A stretch of 64,000 bases of DNA, from positions 56,547 through 120,546 of the forward strand of contig NZ_LNTY01000030.1 in the NCBI RefSeq assembly GCF_001559595.1. The letters run 5' to 3'. Origin of the DNA: Enterovibrio coralii (lineage in GTDB: Bacteria > Pseudomonadota > Gammaproteobacteria > Enterobacterales > Vibrionaceae). Within the stretch, counting starts at the first letter, position 1; the number at the start of each line of letters is the position of its first letter. The translations under genes and the position numbers were made by a program. Shown piece after piece: positions 1 to 8,400 of the stretch. The notes under the pieces are model-generated. The model was not told the origin of the DNA. It searched no databases and saw nothing but the letters and a program-made list of their open reading frames with translations.

Positions 1-2
1 TA

Positions 3-292
3 GCACTAGCACTAGCACAGGAAGCGGTGAGTCTGGGAATCGATCGTGAGCTTACACCCATGCAACGTTGCTTCTTGTACATGCCTTATATGCACAGTGA
101 GTCCAAAGTGATTCACGAAGAAGCAGTGAAGCTCTTCAATCAACCGGGTTTGGAAAACAATTACGAGTACGAGATTAAGCACAAAGAAATTGTTGACCGT
201 TTTGGGCGTTATCCTCACCGCAATACCATTCTAGCAGAGAAAGCACGCCTGAGGAAATCGAGTTTTTGAGCCAACCGGGTTCGAGCTTCTAA
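3..292 (+). CDS. DUF924 family protein, 3' part, frameshifted
   Basis: This is the C-terminal part of a DUF924 family protein; the gene enters from outside the window, since the frame is open from base 3 (ALALAQEAV...). The family is helical, TPR-like, and of unknown biochemical role. The visible signature is the run ELTPMQRCFLYMPYMHSES followed by FGRYPHRN, both typical of the family. After the segment ending HRNTIL the frame is lost and the ORF stops at 269; reading one frame over from about base 236 gives RESTPEEIEFLSQPGSSF and a stop at 290-292, which is the normal family C-terminus. Adding one base near 235 restores a full-length end, so I infer a one-base deletion, probably a sequencing error. 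It is followed by a hairpin terminator. Confidence 0.8.
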
Positions 293-297
293 GCAAA

Positions 298-328
298 TAA
301 AAAAGCGGCTATTGAAGCCGCTTTTTTT
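298..328. terminator. Bidirectional rho-independent terminator
   Basis: Arms AGCGGC (304-309) and GCCGCT (317-322) are extended by A/T pairs, with an A run before and a run of seven T after. It lies between the DUF924 gene (+) and the convergent lipoprotein gene (-) and can serve both. Confidence 0.8.
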
Positions 329-336
329 ATAAGATG

Positions 337-879
337 TCAGCAGTTTATCGAAAAATATAAGACATCAAAGGTGGTGGTCAGGGAGAATCGAAAAACCATT
401 TCTTCAGACAGCGTATCACCCATGATGATGGCTCCTGGCTTCAACGTTAGCTCTATCACTTGTTCTAACGGCGCGTCGGGTAACAAGAATGTTCGAGATA
501 ACCAAATCGATTCGCCCGTTTGCTGTTGAAACGCGTATTGGACGGCGAGATCATCGCGACCAGCGGGTTGGTTAACCTGCACCTTGGTCAAGTCAAAAGC
601 GACATCATTGATATCCAACTTCGGATTATCAATGGTTGCTGAGACACTTATCGTGACACCATTTCTGCCATCTTTCTCGGCTTTCACTTTTACGCGATAG
701 TCATCAAAAGACCGCTGCAGAGCATCCAGTTTTGTGCGTTGATATCCGCAGCTTTGCGATGAAACCGCTTCGCCGAAGCCTGGCTCGGGTTTGTAGTACG
801 TTCTGTCTGTTGGTATTACACACCCGGAAAGGCCTATCATCACTGCACCACTTAGCAGCATCATCTTGAGTTTCATCAT
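337..879 (-). CDS. Predicted lipoprotein of unknown function
   Basis: A 180-residue secreted protein that I do not recognise. Residues 1-20 form a lipoprotein signal peptide (MMKLKMMLLSGAVMIGLSGC) with the lipobox LSGC at 17-20, so Cys20 should be lipidated. The residue after the Cys is Val, not Asp, which favours outer-membrane sorting. The mature part looks like a beta-sandwich: alternating hydrophobic strands such as VTISVSATIDN and VIELTLKPGAIIMG. The C-terminus ends in Cys, and another Cys lies at about position 44, so one intramolecular disulfide is possible. The gene stands alone, convergent with the DUF924 gene and sharing its terminator. No catalytic motif is visible. Confidence 0.75.
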   Translation of the reverse strand: MMKLKMMLLSGAVMIGLSGCVIPTDRTYYKPEPGFGEAVSSQSCGYQRTKLDALQRSFDDYRVKVKAEKDGRNGVTISVSATIDNPKLDINDVAFDLTKVQVNQPAGRDDLAVQYAFQQQTGESIWLSRTFLLPDAPLEQVIELTLKPGAIIMGDTLSEEMVFRFSLTTTFDVLYFSINC

Positions 880-974
880 TGTTCACCCTTGGTTGCAAGA
901 GTGCGCCATTATGGCTTCAACACTTTCACCTTCAATGACATGCCGAGAAGTATCACATGCTGTGTCCTAAAGGA

Positions 975-1889
975 TCACTGAGTGGCCTTTGCCTCTTGGT
1001 GCCAAGGGTAAGGACCCATAAATTCGTCAGACAGAATGCGCCACACATTCATTTCCAACCATTGGTCATAGCCGACCCAATTCTCATATTTTGGTAGCTT
1101 GAGTGTTTTCGGTATTTGCATGGGATTGGTGCCTTTTTGCAATTCTGCATAAAAGCCAGCGCGGAGATCTTGAATGAATGCTAACTGCGCTTGGATTTCA
1201 GCTTTGTCCCCTCCTTGCAGTGGATTGGCTGCTATATTGTGGGAGAAGATGGCACGGTCAAAGTCCAGCTCTAGCATTTCGCCCAATGTGCGCTCCCATT
1301 CCCGAGGATTGAAATCAGGGACGACGGCAAAAATTACGCGGTTTGGGGTAACAAGGTCAGCCACATACGCGATGCGTTCTTCGGGCAGAATGAAAACCGT
1401 CATACCCATGCCGTGATTTAAGCCAAGGTAGTAGAGTTCAACCTTGGTGTTACCAAGCTGGAGATCTTTTCGCGTGCCTGACCAAGTATCTGTCGGCATG
1501 ACCATGTCTGGGTAGGGATTGGCTTTCATCCATGCGGCGGCATCTGTATGCGCCAGCGTTTTCGCTCCATTGTCGACGAACACTTGCCCACCACTTGAGT
1601 GATCCCAATGATTGTGGCTGTGTAGTGCCCATTTAATGGGCTTGTCAGTGACTGCTTGGATTGCCTCTACCATAGCCTTTGCATGAGGTGTATTGACGGT
1701 TTCGAACGCGATAACGCCGTCTTCTGTCACGACAAACATAGAGATATATTCGCCATTGGTTGTGAAGCTATAAACGTTATCAGCGATCTCTACTATTTGC
1801 TCTTGTGGCTGCTCTGCCTGTGTGGATGTCGCAGTGAAAAGTGCGAAAAACGCAAATAGCAGTGTGACGCTTTTACTCCGCATGTTCAT
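975..1889 (-). CDS. Periplasmic metallo-beta-lactamase-fold hydrolase
   Basis: A 304-residue zinc hydrolase of the metallo-beta-lactamase (MBL) superfamily. A Sec signal peptide occupies about residues 1-25 (ends TATSTQA), so it acts in the periplasm. The metal motif is HSHNHWDHSSGG (HxHxDH core HNHWDH), with later metal ligands likely in LNHGMG, YVADLV and FSHN. The spacing suits an MBL hydrolase rather than a true beta-lactamase, and the substrate cannot be told. The start is fixed by AAAGGAG upstream of the ATG at 1889. The gene is divergent from a LysR regulator 71 bp away, which is the usual arrangement for a regulator and its target, so I infer that the LysR protein controls it. Confidence 0.85.
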   Translation of the reverse strand: MNMRSKSVTLLFAFFALFTATSTQAEQPQEQIVEIADNVYSFTTNGEYISMFVVTEDGVIAFETVNTPHAKAMVEAIQAVTDKPIKWALHSHNHWDHSSGGQVFVDNGAKTLAHTDAAAWMKANPYPDMVMPTDTWSGTRKDLQLGNTKVELYYLGLNHGMGMTVFILPEERIAYVADLVTPNRVIFAVVPDFNPREWERTLGEMLELDFDRAIFSHNIAANPLQGGDKAEIQAQLAFIQDLRAGFYAELQKGTNPMQIPKTLKLPKYENWVGYDQWLEMNVWRILSDEFMGPYPWHQEAKATQ

Positions 1890-1960
1890 GGTTAACTCCT
1901 TTTACTTCGGCCTTTCAAATAACACTAGCAGCAGCGAAAGCGAGCAAGAAAGGTGCTATT

Positions 1961-2881
1961 TTGCATTTAACGATTGTCAAAAATGCAATAAGTATGATTT
2001 CTCCAGAACAAGCATTTCTCCAAGTGGTTGAAGCGGGCAGCTTTAAGAAAGCCGCCGAGTTGTTGGGTACCGAGCCCTCGTCACTAAGCCGAAAGGTAGC
2101 GGCGTTGGAGGCAAGGCTGCACGTCAAACTGCTGCAACGTTCTACCGCGCGAAGCGTACCAACGGAAATGGGGCAGACCTATTACGAAGGGCTGCGCAAA
2201 CTCATCAGTGAACAAACTGCATTGGAGGAGGAGATCACTGGCGGTGCTGCTTCGGTACGGGGAAGGTTGCGGGTGAGCGCGACGGTCGACTTTGGAGAGC
2301 GGTTTCTGGTGCCCGCTATTCAGCAGATCCAAACGCAGGCTCCGGATTTATCAGTGGAGCTGTTGCTGGGCAGTGACGTGGATAATCTACTAGAGAAAAA
2401 TCTGGATGTGGCGTTTCGTTTCGGGCCGTTGGCTGATTCATCACTTTATGCCCGGCAAGTCGGCGTCATTCCTCGTGTGCTGGTGGCGAGTCCAGCATAT
2501 ATAAAGCAGAAGGGGATGCCTAAGCATATTGACGATCTGATATCCCATCAGTTTGTGTTGTATTCGTTGTCTCAGGCCAGAGTGGATATTGCGTTTGAAG
2601 ATGGTCGTCTGTTTTCACATCAGGGCATCCATAGCAATGTGGCAGCGAATAGCTTGCGGGCAATACGTCCGTTGGTGAAAGGTGGTGCAGGGATCCACTG
2701 GGGGCCAAGATGGCTTTACCAAGATGATTTGAGGGACGGAAGTGTGGTTGAGTTATTACCCGCACTTCCTGTTATGGGATTCTCGGTATTTGCTGTCTAC
2801 ACGGCAAGAGACTACTTGCCGCAGAAAACCCGCCTTTTCATAGACTGTGTGATTGAGCAACTCTCAGCACTTAAAGATTAA
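1961..2881 (+). CDS. LysR family transcriptional regulator
   Basis: A LysR-type regulator of 306 residues, the usual size. The N-terminal winged HTH covers about residues 12-70 (AGSFKKAAELLGTEPSSLSR is the helix-turn-helix). It is followed by the linker helix and a periplasmic-binding-protein-like effector domain from about residue 95. The ATG at 1961 precedes a second in-frame ATG at 1994 that begins MISPEQAF and fits the family N-terminus better; neither has a strong ribosome binding site. The gene is divergent from the MBL-fold hydrolase, its likely target. Its 3' end overlaps the convergent M20 gene by four bases. The effector is unknown. Confidence 0.88.
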   Translation: MHLTIVKNAISMISPEQAFLQVVEAGSFKKAAELLGTEPSSLSRKVAALEARLHVKLLQRSTARSVPTEMGQTYYEGLRKLISEQTALEEEITGGAASVRGRLRVSATVDFGERFLVPAIQQIQTQAPDLSVELLLGSDVDNLLEKNLDVAFRFGPLADSSLYARQVGVIPRVLVASPAYIKQKGMPKHIDDLISHQFVLYSLSQARVDIAFEDGRLFSHQGIHSNVAANSLRAIRPLVKGGAGIHWGPRWLYQDDLRDGSVVELLPALPVMGFSVFAVYTARDYLPQKTRLFIDCVIEQLSALKD

Positions 2882-4101
2882 GGTTGAAGGTCGCTAAGCA
2901 ATCGCATTAAGGCTTCTATCGCCAATCCCATGTCCTCATCACTCGCGAATTCTGCGGGATTATGGCTAATGCCTTTTTTACACCGGACAAACAGCATGGC
3001 AACGGGCGTGAGGTCAGCCATGGCTGAGGCGTCATGTGTGGCACCAGAGGGCAAGGTAAACACAGGTACCTCAAGTCCGCCAATCGCCGAGGCTATCGCA
3101 AGCTGAAGATTCCCGTCGCACACGGTTGCACTTTGACCGTAGGTGCGATTGATTTCGCAAGCTAGGCCTCTAAGTTGCGCAGTCTCCTTGGCATACGCTT
3201 GCAGCATATCGCCTGCTTTTTCTCGCACTTCATCGACGGGAGAGCGAAGCTCAAGGGTCATGGAAACACTTCCCGGTACGGCATTAGGTACGTTTGGCGT
3301 CACATCAAGTTGCCCCACAGTAGCAAGCAGATCTGGAAGTTTAATAGCAAGCTTTTCTGCTTCCAAGGTGACTGCTGCCGCCGCAGTAAGTGCATCTTTT
3401 CGAAGGTGTATAGGCACTGTGCCTGCATGGGCTGCTTGTCCGGTGAAGGTGAGTTGATGACGCTCGATACCACAAATGGCAGACACCACACCAAGCGGCA
3501 ATCCTTCATGTTCGAGAACAGGGCCTTGTTCAATGTGTGTTTCAACAAAACCGATAATGTCTTCAGAGTTGCGTTTTAGCTGGCCGATTTTTTCCGGTTC
3601 TAGCCCGAAGTCTGAAAGTGCTGCTCGCAGCGATTGGCCGTGCTTGTCTTTTCGGTCAATTACGCTTTCATCCAAGGTGCCAGCCAATGCCCTTGGGCCG
3701 ACGAGTGCTGTAGGAAAACGGACCCCTTCTTCATCACCGAATGCAAGTACCTCGACGGAGTAAGGCAGTATTTTCCCTTGTCGGTTTAGTGCTTGTAACG
3801 CGAGGATAGGTAAGACAATGCCCATAATGCCATCGTAGGCACCACCTTGCTTTACACTGTCTTGATGGCTGCCCATCAACAAGGTTCGCGTGTTTTCTCC
3901 TGCTTCGTAGCGTCCTATCAGGGTGCCCGCATCATCCATATGAACGTGAAGTCCGGCTTCTTCCATCCAAGCGGTTAGCAGGGCATTGGCACGTCGGTGT
4001 TCTGGAGTAAAAGGAAAGCGAGTGACGCCGGTCTCCGTTTCAGAGCATTCGGCAAGTTGTTTCAAATAGTTCTGTGCGGTTTGGCCTAAAAGGTGGGTCA
4101 T
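2878..4101 (-). CDS. M20 family amidohydrolase (allantoate/N-carbamoyl amino acid hydrolase type)
   Basis: A 407-residue dinuclear metal amidase of peptidase family M20, hydantoinase/carbamoylase branch. These enzymes cleave N-carbamoyl amino acids, allantoate or ureidoglycolate with release of ammonia and CO2. Metal-site motifs are GSHQDSVKQGGAYDG (about residues 78-92), GDEEGVRF (about 126-133) and ETHIEQGP (about 192-199); the internal dimerisation domain follows at about 210-325. It begins three bases after the stop of the DUF1028 gene, so the two are co-transcribed. The pair diverges from an oligopeptide-type ABC importer, suggesting import of a small amide or ureide that is then hydrolysed here. 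The exact substrate is not determinable. Confidence 0.87.
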   Translation of the reverse strand: MTHLLGQTAQNYLKQLAECSETETGVTRFPFTPEHRRANALLTAWMEEAGLHVHMDDAGTLIGRYEAGENTRTLLMGSHQDSVKQGGAYDGIMGIVLPILALQALNRQGKILPYSVEVLAFGDEEGVRFPTALVGPRALAGTLDESVIDRKDKHGQSLRAALSDFGLEPEKIGQLKRNSEDIIGFVETHIEQGPVLEHEGLPLGVVSAICGIERHQLTFTGQAAHAGTVPIHLRKDALTAAAAVTLEAEKLAIKLPDLLATVGQLDVTPNVPNAVPGSVSMTLELRSPVDEVREKAGDMLQAYAKETAQLRGLACEINRTYGQSATVCDGNLQLAIASAIGGLEVPVFTLPSGATHDASAMADLTPVAMLFVRCKKGISHNPAEFASDEDMGLAIEALMRLLSDLQP

Positions 4102-4104
4102 CGG

Positions 4105-4758
4105 TTAACGCTCCGGATGTTCGGATGTGGGTAAGGTGTCTCTCCATGCCTGGTAGTCGGGGTCGCAATGTTTCTCATACAAGGACTGCAGGGCGTTCAA
4201 TGGTGAGTCGTGATAATCAATACGTAACGTTGTGGGTGGGGCGTCGGGCTTGTAAACGAGAAGCGCGGCCGATTGCAGCCCGCGGTGATCGCCGCCTAAT
4301 TGTTCTGCGGCAAAAAGTGCAGCAATCAATCGCTCTTCAAACGGTTTCTCGCTGGCTTTGAAGGCGTTCATCATGGTATCCAGTACATCGGTGTCTGAAA
4401 GTAAATTGCCACACACCACCACGTCATCGTTTATCACACTGCCACGTGCCAACCCATTTTCAGAACCTGTGTGCACGGCACCTTTGCCTTGCAGATCCAA
4501 CGCAGCAAGTTGTCGGAAAGCGGCGCCACTATCGACGCTGGTAACAGCATGGACTGCCGAGGGAGCACTTGAGCCTGCTGCCATCTGTGACAGTACATCC
4601 GCTCCCCACATTGTGCTTGGCTTTGCTCCTTGAGATGCGGACATTCCAGCTCGCAAATCTCCTCTGATCACCCAGCCGCCCACACAGAGTGCGCCTGTCG
4701 CTGCGGCAGCCCCGATTGCGCCAGATTTCGGATCTCGTGCCAATATTGAATAAGTCAT
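4105..4758 (-). CDS. DUF1028 domain protein (Ntn-hydrolase-like)
   Basis: A 217-residue DUF1028 protein. The N-terminus (MTYSILARDPKSGAIGAAAA followed by TGALCVGGWV) and the block ASQGAKPSTMWG are the family signature; the family has the Ntn-hydrolase-like fold, and its members are often found next to peptide/amide catabolic genes. There is no signal peptide, so it is cytoplasmic. It is first in a two-gene unit with the M20 amidohydrolase and divergent from the ABC importer, which suggests a hydrolytic or accessory step on the imported compound. The biochemical role of the family is not established, so this is inference from context. Confidence 0.85.
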   Translation of the reverse strand: MTYSILARDPKSGAIGAAAATGALCVGGWVIRGDLRAGMSASQGAKPSTMWGADVLSQMAAGSSAPSAVHAVTSVDSGAAFRQLAALDLQGKGAVHTGSENGLARGSVINDDVVVCGNLLSDTDVLDTMMNAFKASEKPFEERLIAALFAAEQLGGDHRGLQSAALLVYKPDAPPTTLRIDYHDSPLNALQSLYEKHCDPDYQAWRDTLPTSEHPER

Positions 4759-4813
4759 AGGTCTCGCTCCTGAGCCAGTGATCTAAGTGTGATGACGACA
4801 CTTACTCATATCA

Positions 4814-4859
4814 ATTTATCATGATAAATACTTGCGGCAAGTAATTTATAGTGATAAAT
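4814..4859. promoter_or_regulatory. Triple palindromic operator in divergent promoter
   Basis: Three adjoining palindromes fill 46 bp: the perfect 16-mer ATTTATCATGATAAAT at 4814-4829; TACTTGC-G-GCAAGTA at 4829-4843; and ATTTATAGTGATAAAT (one broken pair step) at 4844-4859. The outer two are near-identical and 30 bp apart centre to centre, about three helical turns. The site lies between the divergent DUF1028-M20 and ABC importer operons. The GntR/FCD protein encoded at the end of the importer operon is the natural candidate to bind it. Confidence 0.65.
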
Positions 4860-4918
4860 GTGAATAAAAGTTAACCAAGTGTTAACTTCACATCCACAAA
4901 CTGGGAAGGAGTTTCCCC

Positions 4919-6502
4919 ATGAAACAAATGAGACGTGCTTTCATGAAAACGCTGCGGAGTGCAGCTAAAACCGCGCTTCTGGCGTTGTGTGCGATAGTCC
5001 CATTATCTGTATCCGCGCAGACACCTCCGAACGTATTGATCGTCGGGCAGGTTGCAGAACCTAAGTCACTTGACCCGCATGCCGTGACAGCCGTGAATGA
5101 CTTTCGGATCCTGATGAACCTTTATGAAGGTTTGGTGCGCTACAAAGACGGCACCTTGGAAGTTGAGCCTGCGTTGGCAGAGAGCTGGGCGGTCAGTGAA
5201 GACGGTAAAACCTACACCTTTAAACTTCGCGATGGAGTGATGTTCCACGATGGAACGCCACTCACGGCAGAAGCGGTGAAGTTTAACTTTGACCGTATGC
5301 TTGACGAGACACACCCTTATCACAACACAGGTCCTTTCCCGCTGTCATTTTTCTTCTCGTCGATAGACAACGTAGAAGCCGTTGAACCACAAACCGTGAG
5401 ATTTACGCTCAACGCGCCTTATGCGCCATTTCTCTCTAATCTGGCCTATCCAACGGGGTTAATTGTTTCTCCTGATGCAGTGAAGAAACACGGTAAAGGT
5501 TTCGGTCGCCAGCCTTCTGGCACCGGACCATTCCGTTTTGCTGAATGGGCGTCAAACAGCAAAGTCGTCGTGGTGCGTAATGACGATTATTGGGGCGACA
5601 AGGCCAAACTCGAAGCGGTGGTATTCCGTCCCATCACCGATGCCAATACCCGCGTTGCGGAAATGCTGGCAGGCAGCATCGACATGATGGTTGAAGTGCC
5701 GCCAAACGCATTGTCTGAATTCCAAAATGACCGCTATCAAGTGGTGGAGCAAGCAGGGCCACACGTATGGTTTTTGATTTTGAATGCCAAAGAAGGCCCG
5801 TTTGCGGACAAGCGTATGCGTCAAGCTGTGAACTATGCCATTAACAAAAAAGCACTGGTAGATGGCGTATTGGAAGGCACAGCAGAGGTTGCTGCGGGTC
5901 CAACACCACCTGCTTTTGCGTGGGCATATAACGACAGCTTGCAGCCTTACCCTTATGACCCAGAAAAAGCCAAAGCATTGATCAAAGAAGCAGGCCAGGA
6001 GGGAGCAAAGCTGACGTTTTACGTCACCGAAGGAGGCTCTGGCATGCTCGACCCAGTCCCTATGGGTACAGCAATCCAAGCGGATTTGAAAGCGGTAGGC
6101 TTGGACGCAGCGATCGAAACGTATGAGTGGAATACCTTCCTTGGCAAAGTGAATCCGGGGCTGGAAGGCAAAGCCGACATGGCAGAAATGGCGTGGATGA
6201 CCAATGACCCTGATACGTTGCCGTATTTGGCGTTGCGCACAGATGCGTGGCCTGACAAAGGCGGCTTCAACTCGGGTTACTACTCTAACACTGAGGTAGA
6301 CAAACTGCTGGAAGCGGCGCGTGAGTCGACTGACCAGAATGAACGCGCGAAGTTATATCGTGAAATGCAGACGATCGTTCAGGAAGATGCACCTTGGGTA
6401 TTTGTGGCGAACTGGAAGCAAAATGCTGTCACCAACAATCAAGTGCAAGATTTCAAGTTGCAGCCATCGTTCTTCCTCATTCTTAAAGATGTTCAGAAGT
6501 AA
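4919..6502 (+). CDS. ABC importer substrate-binding protein (SBP family 5, Dpp/Opp type)
   Basis: The periplasmic receptor of an oligopeptide/dipeptide-type ABC importer, 527 residues. A signal peptide covers about residues 1-34 (ALLALCAIVPLSVSA|Q). The SBP_bac_5 fold is shown by the block PKSLDPHAVTAVNDFRI, then ALAESWAVSEDGKTYTFKLR and the GTGPF motif. AAGGAG lies eight bases before the ATG at 4919. It heads the operon SBP-permease-permease-ATPase-ATPase-GntR. A GC-rich hairpin follows it, which probably sets high expression of the receptor relative to the membrane parts. With the M20 and DUF1028 genes opposite, the ligand may be a modified peptide, carbamoyl amino acid or ureide rather than plain dipeptide. 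Confidence 0.92.
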   Translation: MKQMRRAFMKTLRSAAKTALLALCAIVPLSVSAQTPPNVLIVGQVAEPKSLDPHAVTAVNDFRILMNLYEGLVRYKDGTLEVEPALAESWAVSEDGKTYTFKLRDGVMFHDGTPLTAEAVKFNFDRMLDETHPYHNTGPFPLSFFFSSIDNVEAVEPQTVRFTLNAPYAPFLSNLAYPTGLIVSPDAVKKHGKGFGRQPSGTGPFRFAEWASNSKVVVVRNDDYWGDKAKLEAVVFRPITDANTRVAEMLAGSIDMMVEVPPNALSEFQNDRYQVVEQAGPHVWFLILNAKEGPFADKRMRQAVNYAINKKALVDGVLEGTAEVAAGPTPPAFAWAYNDSLQPYPYDPEKAKALIKEAGQEGAKLTFYVTEGGSGMLDPVPMGTAIQADLKAVGLDAAIETYEWNTFLGKVNPGLEGKADMAEMAWMTNDPDTLPYLALRTDAWPDKGGFNSGYYSNTEVDKLLEAARESTDQNERAKLYREMQTIVQEDAPWVFVANWKQNAVTNNQVQDFKLQPSFFLILKDVQK

Positions 6503-6526
6503 CCGCATAGAAATTGAGTGCGAGTA

Positions 6527-6544
6527 GGGCGGGGAAACCCGCCC
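6527..6544 (+). terminator. Intra-operon hairpin after the binding-protein gene
   Basis: Perfect arms GGGCGGG (6527-6533) and CCCGCCC (6538-6544) with a GAAA loop lie 25 bp after the receptor stop codon and have no T run. Such hairpins commonly protect the 3' end of binding-protein mRNA or attenuate read-through to the permease genes. Confidence 0.6.
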
Positions 6545-6552
6545 CAATATTG

Positions 6553-6592
6553 ATACCAATCAGAATCATCAACCAATCAATCCAATTGGTAT
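6553..6592. repeat. Short inverted repeat ATACCAAT...ATTGGTAT
   Basis: Perfect 8-bp inverted arms at 6553-6560 and 6585-6592 enclose a 24-bp loop containing two CAATCA-like words. It lies between the receptor and permease genes. Similar ATACCAAT/ATTGGTAT hairpins are common between genes in Vibrionaceae; whether this is a member of such a repeat family needs a genome search. Confidence 0.45.
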
Positions 6593-6616
6593 TCATCGCA
6601 GAAAGGAGCACTGCGC

Positions 6617-7564
6617 GTGGGTAATTACTTTCTTCGACGATTGCTGTCCGCGATCCCTGTCCTTCTTGGGATAACGGTTATCGTCTTTATTATCATGTCG
6701 ATGATCCCAGGAGACCCTGCGACGGCCATTTTAGGGGCGTATGCCACCCCGGATAATGTCGCCAAAATCAATAAAGATCTCGGCCTTGATCAGCCTCTAG
6801 TCAGCCAATACTTTATTTGGCTATCCAATATGCTTCAGGGCGATTTTGGTCGCTCGTATTCGTTAAACCGTCCTGTGATTGATGAAATCCTGGAGCGTTT
6901 CAATGCGACCTTGATTCTCGCGGGTGTTTCCTTCGTGCTCTGTGCGGTGCTGGGCATTATTGCGGGCGTGGTGTCTGCGGCTCGTCAGTTTTCGCTGGCG
7001 GACAAAGGGATCACGCTGGTGGTACTGCTCGGGATTTCCATCCCCTCCTTTTTCCTCGGCATGATGATGATCCTGTTGTTTGCTATCAACCTGCGTTGGC
7101 TGCCTGTATCCGGCATGTTTGCAATATACGGCGGCGGTGATTTGCCAGACCTCCTCAGGCACTTGGTCATGCCCGCGGTGGCGTTGGCATCTGTCGCAAC
7201 GGGGGTGATAGCTCGACTGTCTCGCTCGGCCATGCTGGAAGTGCTTCGCCAAGATTACATCCGTACGGCTCGCGCAAAAGGTGTTCATGAGCGTCAGGTG
7301 ATTTGGAAGCATGCCTTAAAAGCCGCCATGGTGAGCATCATTCCGGTGCTTGGTATTCAGGCGGGATTTGTGCTCTCTGGTGCGGTGTATATCGAGATGG
7401 TATTCCAGTGGCCGGGCGTAGGCAAAATGTTGGTTGAGGCCATCCTCAAACGGGACATTTTGCTGGTACAAGGTGGCGTCGTGTTTGTTGCTGCGTGTTA
7501 TGTACTGTTCAACATTGCTGTCGACATGCTGCAAAGTTGGCTCGACCCGAGGATCAAAGCATGA
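6617..7564 (+). CDS. ABC importer permease (DppB/OppB type)
   Basis: The first inner-membrane permease of the importer, 315 residues, starting with GTG at 6617 preceded by AAAGGAG. It has about six membrane segments (first at residues 8-30, last at about 285-305). The family N-terminus RRLLSAIPVLLGITVIVF and the EAA loop (RQDYIRTARAKGVHERQVIW, about residues 213-232), which docks on the ATPase subunits, are both intact. The stop overlaps the next permease start (ATGA), implying translational coupling. Its partner is the DppC-type permease that follows. Confidence 0.93.
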   Translation: MGNYFLRRLLSAIPVLLGITVIVFIIMSMIPGDPATAILGAYATPDNVAKINKDLGLDQPLVSQYFIWLSNMLQGDFGRSYSLNRPVIDEILERFNATLILAGVSFVLCAVLGIIAGVVSAARQFSLADKGITLVVLLGISIPSFFLGMMMILLFAINLRWLPVSGMFAIYGGGDLPDLLRHLVMPAVALASVATGVIARLSRSAMLEVLRQDYIRTARAKGVHERQVIWKHALKAAMVSIIPVLGIQAGFVLSGAVYIEMVFQWPGVGKMLVEAILKRDILLVQGGVVFVAACYVLFNIAVDMLQSWLDPRIKA

Positions 7565-8400
7565 CCGCATTTTTGAAACTTCTGGTTCGAAACCGACTGG
7601 CGGCGTTTGGTGGAATCGTTCTGAGTATTATCGTGTTTTTAGTCTTGGTGACGCCGTTGCTTGGGTTGCAAGACCCTGCGGTGACCGATACTGCGAACCG
7701 CTTTTTGCGTCCATTTAGTGACGGACATTTACTGGGCACTGACCACCTTGGCAGGGACTTGCTGTCAAGGCTGCTTTGGGGGACACAGTTAAGCCTCGCC
7801 GTGGGCTTCGCCGCTGCTTTGATTGCCGCTCTGATTGGTTCTGCGATTGGCATCATTGCGGGCTACTTTGGAGGGCGGGTTGATAATGTCTTTATGCGCT
7901 GCATCGATGTGCTGATGGCTTTCCCGTATATCTTACTGGCACTTGCGATAGTTGCGGCATTAGGGCCGGGTTTGCTCAATGCATTGATTGCGGTGGCCGC
8001 GGTGAATATCCCCTTCTTTGCACGAAACATCCGAGGTGTGACGGTATCACTGGCGCAACGCGAGTTTGTCGAAGCTGCCAAGCTTTGCGGAATGTCTGAC
8101 CTTCGTATTATCTGGTCTGAAATTGTACCTAACGTCATTCCCGTCATTGTGATTGCCATGTCGACCACCATTGGCTGGATGATCCTCGAAACGGCCGGAT
8201 TGTCATTTTTAGGCTTAGGCTCTCAGCCGCCACAGGCAGATCTCGGTTCTATGCTGGGTGAAGCGCGTAACTCGCTAATCACTGACCCTCACGCCAGTAT
8301 GGTGCCGGGTGTGATGATCTTCTTCATTGTTATGAGCATTAACCTACTCGGTGATGGTGTACGCGATGCTTGGATCCAAGGCTTAAATCCGGCGCACTGA
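7561..8400 (+). CDS. ABC importer permease (DppC/OppC type)
   Basis: The second permease, 279 residues from the ATG at 7561, which overlaps the stop of the preceding gene. An upstream in-frame start at 7495 would lie inside that gene and is rejected. The N-terminal OppC_N segment (LVRNRLAAFGGIVLS) is followed by HLLGTDHLGRDLLSR, the hallmark of this subunit. The EAA loop is QREFVEAAKLCGMSDLRIIW (about residues 179-198), and GLSFLGLGSQPPQADLG lies near the C-terminus. It forms the translocation pore together with the DppB-type protein. Confidence 0.93.
   Translation: MTAFLKLLVRNRLAAFGGIVLSIIVFLVLVTPLLGLQDPAVTDTANRFLRPFSDGHLLGTDHLGRDLLSRLLWGTQLSLAVGFAAALIAALIGSAIGIIAGYFGGRVDNVFMRCIDVLMAFPYILLALAIVAALGPGLLNALIAVAAVNIPFFARNIRGVTVSLAQREFVEAAKLCGMSDLRIIWSEIVPNVIPVIVIAMSTTIGWMILETAGLSFLGLGSQPPQADLGSMLGEARNSLITDPHASMVPGVMIFFIVMSINLLGDGVRDAWIQGLNPAH

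Noticed and set aside
3..18. Tandem CTAGCA repeats at the window start, possible satellite or attachment site
   Set aside because: They encode the Ala-Leu-Ala-Leu-Ala stretch of the DUF924 protein and are only about 2.5 copies long.
6553..6592. Terminator after the substrate-binding protein
   Set aside because: The hairpin has a long loop and no T run; it is better described as an interspersed inverted repeat.
7495..7560. Longer start for the DppC-type permease
   Set aside because: It would lie inside the preceding permease gene; ATG 7561 overlaps the stop as in other coupled genes.
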